Origin: Cytidiella melzeri
Taxonomy: Eukaryota > Basidiomycota > Agaricomycetes > Polyporales > Irpicaceae
Assembly: GCA_022592445.1 (NCBI GenBank)
Contig: JABYQR010000005.1
Coordinates: 301,540 to 365,539 of the forward strand
Reading direction: 5' to 3'
DNA: 64,000 nt
Below, one piece after another: positions 31,789 to 42,683 of this stretch. The notes below the pieces were generated by a model, which searched no databases, was not told the DNA's origin, and worked only from the letters and a program-made list of their open reading frames with translations. The position numbers and the translations under genes were made by a program. Position 1 is the first letter of the stretch. Every line of letters starts with the position of its first letter.

Positions 31789-32401
31789 CTCAACATGGCT
31801 CTGTATCTCGCAAATCAAGCTTTCTCGCGTGAACAATGTCCGTTCAACTGTACTAGTATACTCAAATCGGTAGTCTCAATCAAGCGAATTAGAATTCAAT
31901 TCTACAATACTCTGTCGTTGCTCGCTCAGTCAGCTGGTTGCTGATGAGCATGCCTCTCTGGTGGTGAAATCTTTGCTTCATCTGTTGGTAATCTCGATTG
32001 CTTGAGGAAGGAGGATAGCAATGCGGAAGACATCATCTTATCACCGAGCTCAAAAACAATCTTCGAATTACGGTCGCATGTTTTGTCTACGACGGCCCAT
32101 ACAAATCAGAAAAGCGATGGCCACGATGATTTAAAGATCTTCCAGCCGAGCCGGTGCGAGAATTTATGTACGTTTACGAATTCAACTAGAGAAGCTACAT
32201 CATGAGAGATGGATCATTGAACTGTATCCACCGGTATAAAAATACATTTCTACCTGCTCCTGAATCAAACGGTGTCCACGTTGGGGTAGGGAGGCTGCCA
32301 GTGGATCGAGACGTTGTGAAGTTCTCGCGCATTGGGTGCGGGACTTCCGTGTGTTATTGGTCGAGACAGGGGTTTGTGTCATACAACGGGAGACGTACAA
32401 T
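31789..32401. other. Intergenic between convergent genes
   Basis: Between the pyc1 stop and the nitronate monooxygenase stop. Short open frames only; nothing supported. Confidence 0.55.
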
Positions 32402-33793
32402 CTATAAGACGGGTCGCGAATCTTCGACGAGCGTTTGGCTAGCCTGTAGCCGATGGACTATTTCAAAGCGGAAGTCGCGCATGATATCCTGTGTCGGATA
32501 AAGTTGGGAAAGTGAACATGGGAAGAACATGAAGAAGAGGCGTGGTGTTCATTTCCCCTTACCTTAGCTCCCTTTACCTCAGACATCTCGCCCACGCCTG
32601 TCCCGCTCCAAGTCACCTGGTATTCAATGTCACCACCTGTTTGGACATTCGCCGCAACTTTCTCTCGCAGGTGCGAAATGTCCACGCCCGATTCAAAATC
32701 CTTCACGAGTTGGTTGTATACGCCGCGTCCGTCAATGCCAGCCGGCCAATCGACCGTGTTCCTGGCTCGGTCCCAGGCAACGGAGCGCTTCGTCGCTGTG
32801 CCTTCGGCAGCGACGAGTGCTGCCTTTTGAGCGGTCGAATAGCGGCTTTCAGGGGTGAGGATGAAGCGTGTACCGAGGGCGACCGCAGACGCGCCTAGAG
32901 TGAGCATCGCGGCAGCTTGGGCGCCGGTGGAGAAGCCTCCAGCTGCGACGACAGGAGGTTGGTTCTCCGGCAGCACGCGTAGAATCGCAGATACGAGAGA
33001 TATGACGGGAGGAGCTGTGGAGGATCCGTGACCACCAGCTTCGTTTCCTGAAACAACGCGGGACACACAATTAAACGGTGTTATATGGAAGATTGATGGC
33101 GAACATGTGTATGCACGTACCTTGAGCGACGATAACATCTGCGCCAAGATGGTAGGCGGCACGAGCTTCTCCGAGGTTGTTGACCAAAATGAATATTTTT
33201 GTCTTTGGTGTACCGGGTCTTTTCTGATCTTTCGAGCGGATGTATTCTACCCACTTGTCGAAGCTGTCGCCGAAAGAGAGCCAGATAGACTGCACGTCGC
33301 TGTCAAGCGCTGCGTCGAGCTTCTCGCGAGCTTGTCGATCGCCGTTTTTGTCAAGCTCCCAGCCAAAGTATGCAATTCCTATTGGCAGCTTGACTCCGTC
33401 GTGCTTATAGCTAGCTGCGGTGAGGAGAGACTTTGTAGAGGCAATCTCCTCCTTGAGAGCCTGGGTTGTTAGGTAGCCTTGTAGCCGTCCAGAAGAAGCG
33501 AAACCACAGAGAATAAATGGGAGATCCGAACAAGCGAGAAAACAAAGTCACGGCTTGAAATAACTGACCTGCCGCGAGGAATCCATAGCCGCCTCCTAAA
33601 GTTGCTTCTGCCTAGAATTTCGGATGAAAAGAGAAAAAAACGAGGCAAAGGGACCTGATGGTGGTCTCAGATACGTACGACTAACTTGGGGCTGGTGACT
33701 TTAGCCATCGGCGCACATATCACAGGGATCTGCAGTTTCGGTAAGCATACGCAATGGCACGGACGTGCGAGTGTTCAAAGTGGTGCGTTTACC
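32402..33793 (-). CDS. Nitronate monooxygenase (2-nitropropane dioxygenase family)
   Basis: Model: complement(join(32402..32488, 32563..33047, 33121..33477, 33569..33611, 33679..33729, and a first exon ending at 33793)). At least 340 aa from ATCCCTGTG onward. FMN-dependent TIM-barrel enzyme that oxidises alkyl nitronates such as propionate-3-nitronate, a mitochondrial toxin. Visible signatures: ICAPMAKVTSP near the N-terminus, LGADVIVAQGNEAGGHG (FMN phosphate region), VVAAGGFSTG and ALGTRFILTPES. The N-terminus is unresolved: the donor at 33792 gives a phase-0 join to I-P-V-I-C-A-P-M-A, but I found no clean in-frame ATG upstream, so a further exon or a start in the ATG of APMA is possible. 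Confidence 0.88.
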
Positions 33794-34298
33794 TCGATGT
33801 CTGTTAGCGGGCAGGCAATGGGATCTGCATTAAAACGGCGTTTATGGAGGCACCCTAAACGTAAAGACACACCTAGGAGGCGTGTCAACGCGTTGGTGAC
33901 GCGAGGCAAAATCATGCTATACAGTGGATATGTTTTGTGGCTCGGTGGTTGGTTAACGCGTTTTTGTCTGTCTGCAAAGACTAGATGAGATGAAGTTTAG
34001 CTGTAACGCAATGACTTTGCACTTGAGTTACCAGCGCCGCAAATTCGAGAGACTGATGGGCAAACTTCAAGCAAGGTGTGGGTTAGTTATACGTACAGCG
34101 TTGATAACGTAGATCTGCGAGGCTGCACTGCGAAATAAAGCCACCAACGTCGACGGTGAGGTTAACATATTAGCGCCTGCGTCGCGCGTCTGACGCCACC
34201 AGTATGTTTGGTTGTGCTTGCCCGCCTCGCTTGCTCGTTGCTTCAGACGTTCACCTCAAAGGGCTCTCGCACAAAAGCATCACTTCAAATCGCCCGCC
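33794..34298. other. Divergent promoter region, NMO/SmB
   Basis: Between the unresolved 5' end of the nitronate monooxygenase gene and the SmB ATG. May contain the missing first NMO exon. No other feature seen. Confidence 0.5.
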
Positions 34299-35086
34299 AT
34301 GGTGAGCACAAAATAGCATTGAAGAAATTAGCTGTTATGACACTGATCACTAACTATTGACCAGCCACCTCCAAAATCCAAGGGCGGCAAGATGCTCGGC
34401 CTCATCAACTGGAGGCTCAAAGTCACCTTGAACGACGGACGGGCGTTGGTCGGCCAGATGCTTGCGTTTGACAGACACATGAACCTCGTGCTTGCTGAAT
34501 GTGAAGAGTTCAGACGTGTTCGGCCCAAAAAGAAAGCAGGCGAGTCCGAGGCTGGACCGGTGCAGGAAATGAAGCGAGCGTTGGGTCTTGTGATCTTGCG
34601 TGGGGAGACGGTGGTTAGCTTGTCAGTGGAGGGACCTCCGCCGGTGGTAGATGACGACAAAAAGAATGCGGTAAGCGTTGTGTTTCTTCTTTTTTTTCTT
34701 TGGTAGGCACTGATCTCGTCTGCTTTTTCTTAGCTTCCATTTGGTCCTGGCCGGGGTGCACCTGCTGGTCGTGGAATGGGTATGTTGCCGCCTAGTAAGT
34801 TCATTTTTGTATTCTTGCTTTCCACGTCATTGCTGACGCATCGGTGGCAGTGGGACCTCCTTCCTTGCAACGTCCTCCCATGCCGTTCGCGCCGCCAGGG
34901 ATGCCAGGACCGCCTCCTGGTTTTGGTCCTCCTGGTTTCCCTGGTGGACCTCCTGGGATGGGCTTTGCACCTCCGCCTGGCTTTGGTGGACCTCCTCCAG
35001 GGTATGTAAATTCGGCTCGGTACAAGATACGACCGGATATGCTGACAGAGTTTTCGTTTTCGTGCAGGTTCCAACCACCGCAGTAA
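34299..35086 (+). CDS. smb1: Spliceosomal core protein SmB/B'
   Basis: Model: join(34299..34301, 34365..34670, 34734..34794, 34851..35001, 35068..35086), 179 aa. Part of the heptameric Sm ring on U1, U2, U4 and U5 snRNAs. Sm1 motif: LINWRLKVTLNDGRALVGQM with FDRHMNLVL; Sm2: RALGLVILRGETVVSL. The C-terminal 80 residues are Gly/Pro/Met-rich, as usual for SmB. The first coding exon contains only the ATG: ATG is directly followed by GTGAGC, and the next exon opens with P-P-P-K-S-K-G-G-K. The initiator context GCCATGG is good. Confidence 0.95.
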
Positions 35087-36275
35087 ACGTGCCGCTGTTC
35101 GAAACTGTCTTTGTATCAGGATATGTTATTTGATCTCATCGTTATCACGTCCGTGCAGTACGTGTTGCCCCAATGAGACTGCGCAATGGTGCGTGTTGGA
35201 AACGGTGGTGCGGCCGATCGTTTGTCTGTCAGGTGAGAGGGTGTTAGGCGGATGGAAAAGAGGGCTGTGGAGAAGTGTAAAGGGTTTACCTTGTCGATTG
35301 CAGCGGAGTGGGTTTGTGTATAGGTAACGAAAGATGCAATAGGTGGGGTCACCTCTGCCTTGACGGCGTTTTAGTTTTTTCGCTTCGGATGATGATTGTA
35401 CGCTGTGCCATCTGGTGAAACTCAAGTTTGGCTGTGTTTTCCCAGGTGGTGCACAGTCCGGTTGGCTGAACTGTGCAGTTGAACAGCTTGTCTATCGTGT
35501 ACTTCATTTTTGCAGAACTAGACACAAGCAGCATGCATTCTCCATCTGAAGCACGGGCCGCAACTCTGAGCATCTATAGGTGGACGTAGGACTCGAAAAA
35601 CGCAGCCACCTTTCAAAGGCAACACAAGACTATGGCGACTTGCTCACTTAGATGGTCACGCAAAGCAGTGGACGTGTTGATCTTGGCGACTCATCTTAGA
35701 AGGAGCTCTGATAGTTTTGGAACGAGTTGCCATTCATCGCCACTGTTCTATTCTGATATGTATGTTTCATTGTTGTATGCATTGCAATCCTTGGCGAGGA
35801 GGCTTGTCACGCACACAAGGGCGTGACAGTTTAATCCAAGTCACGGGCGTTGTTGGCTATCATGCGCTAGTCCGGAAAAGGACAGATTGGCGGCGCCCAC
35901 GTTCGAGTGACGCCAAGCTACATTGCACACTGTGACAGCGATCTGGAGATTCCGAGGATTCAAGTGGGTCACTGATGTCCGTCACACGGACTTTGATGGA
36001 CGAGGCGACTCTCGACAAGGACACCTTGCGCCGTTCAGCAGGGTCGTCGTCGTCGTCGACACTCGTGATGGAGGCGCATCATTGCGTACCTTGGATCGTC
36101 CACCCATCCTCTAGGCAGTTTGTACACCTCGTGAGTGGATGAAGATATTAGATTCAGTCAAGACATGATCTATTTCCTACAATAGGACGACGATCGTGTG
36201 CGTTTGCTGGTATGTCTGTCCGTTCATGAATTCACCATCCCGCTACCAGTAGCTGACCAATACACAACCTGTACT

Positions 36276-36476
36276 ATGCCATACACGACGAACAGCCTGC
36301 GCGCATTTCATATCGTGCCAGTCTTCTCCCGCACCGAGGGCCGCAACGAGGCGCAACTCTATCAGGTTTCGCTGCCAACAGGTGCGCCTGCACCCGTCGT
36401 CGTCTCATGCCCTATTATCGCACACAGACACGCTGCAATCCTCGAGGTCATCGCACACGTAGACGCTGAATTTTAG
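36276..36476 (+). CDS. Uncharacterised 66-aa ORF
   Basis: ATG to TAG, 66 residues, with C/G-rich third positions that make it look more coding-like than its surroundings (for example VSLPTGAPAPVVVSCPIIAH). No signal peptide, no recognised family and no neighbour within 1 kb to suggest a role. Confidence 0.2.
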   Translation: MPYTTNSLRAFHIVPVFSRTEGRNEAQLYQVSLPTGAPAPVVVSCPIIAHRHAAILEVIAHVDAEF

Positions 36477-39400
36477 TGCTCATCCTACACACTCGTCGCG
36501 TACATAACAAGGGCCGTAACGACAGCCCCAACGCTTCATGCGGTTGTTTGAAACGTCGATCGGAACGCAAAGTACGTTCGCAGTTCTCGATGACGTCGAG
36601 GGCTGACCAATGACTGGCCATAGTACGAGCGGAATGCGTCGCCGTCCGCTCCCTCGTTTGCCGTATCGAGGGTCGAGGGTCCTTTCTGCGAGTGAGAGAT
36701 GCCAACCAATATATCTGACGCCAATATGCAGGAGCGGCCTTGACAGATTCACGCCGCTGTCTGCGTGCCAGTCGCACTCGTTGTCGTCCGTTGACAGCAG
36801 CAATGAGTGAGCCGAGGATGACATTCAACTCAGAAGCGGGCGATGCGATTCCATCGTGCGCGCTGCGTTGTATTCCGACGTTTGGAATGCGGAGGCGGGC
36901 GACGGCGAACGCGTGACGTCGGCAAGTCCATACTTTTTTTTGGCACAAACCCGACTGTCAGCTCACAAAGACTGCAACTGCGTTGGAGTGCGACTCTTCG
37001 GGGCCCTGACGGCAAGGACCATTCCTTGTCGGTACCGAACTGATCCACGGAAGCCTTTCCGAGGACCTTTTTATCGTGCATGCCAGTAGAGTACAACGGT
37101 TCTGATGGGACTCCTCCTCTGAGGCTGGCTGTGGTTCAACTCGCCGTGTACATAGCAAAGTAGAGTGAATGCTTTGCAACGTCTGTTCATTGCGAGCTTC
37201 ATCCCAAAGTCGAAACATGCATTTAGAGTAGTTATTGCCAGAGTCTTTCAGTCCTGCTTTATGGTCCCGACCGTCGGACGCGCAGTAATTCTCAGCACCG
37301 GGACGTCGCTTAGTCACCGCTTTGGGATGAGGTGCGCGATGGAATTCCAAACGACTTGAACAGCACGTGCAGCTGACACGGATGCATAAAGAATATACTG
37401 AAGATAAAACGAGCGGAGTCAATCTTGGACGTTCCTCTATAAACGGAAGCAAAAAAAAACAAGGCGTAAAGAGTTTATACTCCTTTTGGGCAATGACAGC
37501 AGCCTAACTTTCCTTCCCTGAAAGTGATATCGTAGATTCCGTGGTTATGTTCTGATTTCAGGGTCAGGTGCACAACGTTGAGCGCGAGTGGCAAACTGTC
37601 TAGCATATTATATCTGCTACGTGTTTACATTATACCTCCGACAGCAATATTGTTTTGTATCTACTTCCGAACAGTGGTATGTATACTTGCGATCGGCACT
37701 ACAACCATCTCAACTGTGATCGCGACTCGGAAAAGGGACCGTGAGCGGAATGTGGTGAGTTGACCGTTCAAACAGCACTATAGAGCCGGTGTGTTTATCG
37801 CGCACGGCTCGGAACCACGCACGAACGAAGGGGTGCTGATATCGACGCCTCCGACTGTGTGTACGATTGCGAAGAGGACCCCTTGGAGAGGTATAGTAAG
37901 CAGTAGTTCGCGCGTATGGTCTGTCTTTGCTGTGTGCATCTCCACGTGGGTATCCTTCTGAATGCAGGCTACAACGCCAAGGGGGCGGCTTCCAATGCAC
38001 GAGCGCGCACGGACGTTGAGAATGTGCTGTCGAAAAGAGTCTAGTCTCGAAGGAGTGTTCGCAAGTTAGGACCGCTATGTTTTAATTCCCACGCACGCAG
38101 ATGTACTACATACATTGTATGATAAGCGACCGACATCGCCGGCGTACCGTCCTCTGCTTCGCCAGTCACGCAGGCTTTTGATCATGGCCTGGAAGAAGAC
38201 CACCAAGTACATAGTCAGCGCACAGTAAGGGGTTACTGGCCCAGTAGTATCGACAACCACAGTACTACAGATTGCAGCAACCGAGACGAAGCGTTTAAAG
38301 CAAGTCAAGCGTAAGGATCACGGGTTTCGGATAACGCGTCGTATGAATCACAAGGCACAGTGGTGGCAAGAAGGAACATTCTGCCTCTTGAAAATTCTTG
38401 GTAAACCCGACGTACCCGGCTGTACTCTGATGGACAAAAGGTATAATAAAACAACAGTAGGCGGCATGACTGACCTTGTCCTTTTTTCTCCCTGAATTAG
38501 ACCCAGATGGCCGGGAGGACGCAACCAGAGAGAGCTTGCAAGGTGTGTGATTCAGACATCGCACGACTCGAGCTCTGACCTGGGAGCCGGGAACCAGGCA
38601 CGATTGGTTGTGGCGAGGCCGGAAGCTGAGCTGAGTTGTAACTTTGCCTTAGACTCGTTTTTCCTTTGCCGGAGCTTGAGGCGGGGAGGGGGATTCAGAC
38701 ACGTGTGGCGACCACGCGACAGGCGAATGGTGGACGTAGATGATTGCAAGAGCTCGTGATGAGAGAGGTCCTGGTGCAGTCAGCGCGAGTTTGAGTTGTT
38801 GTTTGTGGCGCGGGTCCGAGTCGAGAGGCCACTTGGCACGACAACGAAGATAGCCATGTAGGAACAGGTTGCCTGGAACACGTTACGACCGCGATGGGTT
38901 AGCTCTAGAAGTGGTGCAGCGGTTGTAAGCATACTGGCATGGTCTTGTTGTCGCCACAGCACTAACTTGCTGCACTTGAAGGCAAAGTCTAGTGATCGAG
39001 TGGAGCATCTGGACGAAACTTGCTGTATGATAAGATGATACAGCAAACTTTGATCAAGAGTTGGAGGGAAAGACGTCGATATAGGCTGTGACAACACAGC
39101 GTGATCATGCCAGTGTTCAGTCAGGTTTCGTCGATTCGGGAGTAAAGGCTATACGAGAGCTCTATTCGACCTCCGGCCCTCCAGTACGCTCTTACCGTTT
39201 TCCGTACCGGCCACGTTGCAGACAGAATGCGCTGGCGATCCGCCTGTGCACGAGGCCGAGCGCAGTAGCCAAGCTTGAAGCTAAAGGTCTATTGTTGCGC
39301 GTGGCAGTGGTACTAGTGAATGCAGTCAGCATCAAAGCAAAAGCCGCAAAGCGTACGTGCCCAGACGAAATATGAACCAAAACATAGGAGGTGGGCTGTT

Positions 39401-41091
39401 TGATTGATTTGCTTTATACTTCCGAGGCTCCATGATATTTCCCCTACCTGTAGGAGAGCTTGTGACGGTTTGCGATTCCTGTTTCATCACCAACGCCTTT
39501 TCAAGCAGCTGAGGAAATTGAAATGGAGGGACCTGCAACGTTGCCGCGAACGTAGGACATCTTCGCCAGACACCCGACTCTGGCCAATCTCAGATCGTCC
39601 CGCCCGCTTGCACGCCGAAACATCTGCACACTCATTAGCAAGAGGGGGGGGTGACTCCACAAGCACATGGAACATATCTCACCGTCGTAATTGCCCTCGA
39701 ACCAGCGAGACACACAGCGGGAGTGATGGCGCTCGAGACTGCCCTATGCAGCGTACCCTGAATCGTGTACGTATGTTGATCGTTATAGCATGTCTCTCCC
39801 TCGCATGGTGGCGGGGACGATTACACTGCCTTTGCAGTGTCTCATTACCTATCCCCACATCCATACACCTCGCAGGGTTCAATGCAGTTGCGAGCACTGG
39901 TAGAGTAGGGCCCTGAGTTCCTGAAATACATGCATGGTCAACGTCACACCTGCATTGTAAATCAACTACCTACATACCTATCGACACTCTGTAGATGCGT
40001 CTCACGCGAGGAAGAAGAGAGGTGGACTCGCCACGCCAGAGCTACCTGGATCTCGCGTGGGCCACGTCCGTCGTTGCCATTGCATCGACGTCCAGCCCCC
40101 CATCATATAGCCAAGCTGCATTACATGCGTTGCAACCTCACCAAATCCAAAGAAAAAAAACTCTGAGACAAAGACTTACAGAGGTGGTAGCCCGCATCCC
40201 CGTCCCTATTACTCACTGATAGATTAAAAGCGACGCCCACATGTACCACTTTCTGTTTGGCCTTGTCCCCCGACATCGGACGGACGGTTGGTCATCCGAG
40301 TCGCAAACTGGTGCTAAGCTCAGTATAGGGTGAGGATCTCGAGATTTGGAGGGGTTTTCAGTTTTAATTGTGGATTTTGTGGGCCGAGTGAGTACAGTAG
40401 CTAGTAACGAGCCGCAACGCATCTATTCTAACGTTGGCGGGGGTGCAGGTTGTGGCTGTTGCACGCAAGAAAGAGTCTGAGTGGACGTGGGCGGGAACAG
40501 TGCATGATGGGTGGACCCACAATTGGAAATTTACATCTCTTTGCAGCTTTCAAATCCAAATCTGCAAGTCGGACAACGTACGCTCAAGTTGTCACACAAC
40601 AGACACTGTCGCACGCAATGTAGAGGACGTTCAGAGAGCTCAATGTATATCATCTATATACGAGCAGGAGAGAGAGAGAGATATGTAATACTGCATCAAT
40701 GAGTGTGTGTAGTGCGTGTGCGAGTGCTATGGGATTGAGATGTGGGTGAGACGATACGCAAAAGATAGGTAGGTAAAGCAGGTAAACAAACGGCGGGAAG
40801 GGAAGGAGATGGCGGGGTATGGCAAGCCGAGAGAGGTGGAAGGATTTTGTCGGGAGTGGACGACTGTGGTAAGGTGTACAAGAGCTGTTTTGGTAGGGGA
40901 GACCGCCGCGAGAAGGGCGTCATCGTCGCTCGTCTTCAATAGCAAGCGAGAGGAGAGGAAGAGAACGAAAAAAATCAGAGAAAGGGGCGAACGAATCCAG
41001 GGTAGAGCGAGAGACAAGCAACCGAGAGACTTCTATGATTGAGCGTGGGTGTTGATGCATGGTGGATGATGTATGATGATGTCGTGCGTTA

Positions 41092-41104
41092 GATAGATAG
41101 ATAG
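41092..41104. repeat. GATA microsatellite
   Basis: Perfect short GATA tract just downstream of the 3' end of the ECL1-like gene. Confidence 0.8.
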
Positions 41105-41201
41105 CATGGAGGAAAAAAACCGAAAGCGTCGAGCGAGAAGAGCAGAGTGGATGGTGTCGTGCAGGGGAGGTCCAGTCGTAAAGGCGCGGACGGGTGGTCC
41201 T

Positions 41202-42683
41202 TCAAATCTTCCAGTACCTCACAGGCACCGGCGCCGCAAGCGACTTGACCGCTTTCTTCTCTTTCTGCGCCTTCTCCTCCCTCTCCACACCTCCCACGGT
41301 CGCCTTCTTCGCACTAACCAAACCCCTCCCCATGCGCACACTGCTCCCCACGCCCTGTCCGCTCCCTCCAAACCCATACGCAAAGTCTTCGTCGTTGAAG
41401 TATACCGCCTCTTTCAACCATCTGTTCTTGTGAGCTGCCGGCCTCGGAATTTCTTGTGCCGGCCTCGGTACTCGCTCGCTCGACTCCAGCTGAGACTCCT
41501 GCTTCGCGGGGGCCGGCGCCATCACACCGGCAGCGACTCTGCCCCTCGAGTGCTGTGGCGGCGGTTGTGGGTACTGCGGTATACACGATTCGGCGTGCGC
41601 GTTGGACGCAGCCCACGCTTTGAGGTGCATTGCTAGGTTTTGAAACATCCCTTGCCCTTTGCTCTTCTTCTGCCCTTGCTGCTCCCCCGTCACTCGCTGC
41701 TGCTGTTGCAGATGCTTCTCGCCAACTTCACTTTCCGTGAAAAAAATCGACGGGTGCACGGCGTCGCCGAGCTCAGACTCGGGCGGTGTCACCGGCCGCG
41801 AGTTCGCCTGGAGTAAAGACCCTGGGGTCGCGATGGAGGTGAGGCTAGCGGATGCACTTGAGCGTGCTAGAGAGGGAAGAGAAGTATACGGTGTAATGGT
41901 TGCGATACTCTTTGAGTGAATGGTTGGCGTGGGCGGGCTGCTCACGCTGATGGTGGTGGACCCGTGACTCGTAGCGCGTTCTATCCGTGGGACGTTCGAG
42001 AATCGATCGAGGCGGGGAGGAGCGGGTTTGCGTGCGGAGAGGTCGAGGGCTGCGGGGCGGAGGGACTGAGGAGTTGAGAGTGTGCTGGACATGGAAGCAC
42101 GGGTACGTGGGCGAGAGGGAGGTGTGACTGAGGAGGAGGATGTGGAGGAGCGTCGGCTGTGGTGGGATGAGAATGTTGTGGAGGATGACGGCTCGTTTGG
42201 GGAGAACCCGTAGGGGACTGTTGCTACCCAGGCAGGGATGCCCTCTGCACCCTTGCCTACCCATGCATCGGCTTTCGAAGAGCTGCTACCAGACGAGTGG
42301 TGGGAGCGCTGTGAGTGTGCGGATGCCGCGTACGGGTATGACGGTGAGGGGCGGTAGGATGCACACAAATCAAGCTCTGAGAAGCTCTCTGAGCGAAAGG
42401 AGGAGGAGGACGGTGTGCGGGAGGGTTGTTGACGTCTGCGAGTGTGGTGCATGGGGATGGGTTGCGGTGAGGGCGGGACGGGCGTCCTGTAGAATGCAGA
42501 CGGTCTGTCTGCCTCTTGCTGGTGTTTGAGGAAGCAGTCTGCAGAGCAATATGGTTCTGTCTCTGTCTAATGAAAAAGACGCGGTGAGGAAGGGAAGTTG
42601 TGAGATGAGTGCGAGAGCGGGCTTACTGTGCTGTAGTGAGAGTCGCATCCGAGGCACCATTGGGTGTCGATTCCCTCCATCAT
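41202..42683 (-). CDS. ECL1-like zinc-binding protein with long disordered tail
   Basis: Model: complement(join(41202..42566, 42627..42683)), 473 aa. The N-terminus carries C-L-G-C (10-13) and Y-C-S-A-D-C (25-30), the Cys spacing of the ECL1/2/3 family that extends chronological lifespan in fission yeast; the motif runs across the intron. The rest is disordered and Ser-rich, with many SP/TP sites (possible phosphorylation targets), a Gln run (HLQQQQR) and a conserved-looking C-terminal block NRWLKEAVYFNDEDFAYGFG. It is far longer than yeast ECL1 (about 80 aa), so it may be a distinct basidiomycete group that shares only the zinc motif. Two adjacent ATGs start the ORF; the first is used here. 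Confidence 0.65.

Larger units (their letters stand above)
35087..41201. other. Gene-poor region, 6.1 kb
   Basis: No gene I can support apart from a doubtful 66-codon ORF at 36276. Most open frames are short, lack ATG starts or overlap each other on both strands. Holds simple repeats: CGTCGTCGTCGTCG near 36045, (GA)n at about 40668-40681 and (GATA)n at about 41092-41104. Base composition is similar to the genic parts, unlike the AT-rich transposon island at the right end. Non-coding transcripts, many-exon small-ORF genes or decayed DNA are all possible. Confidence 0.5.

Noticed and set aside
36448..37452. Overlapping minus-strand frames of 60-166 codons
   Set aside because: Several frames overlap with similar lengths and none has coding-like composition or a recognised motif.
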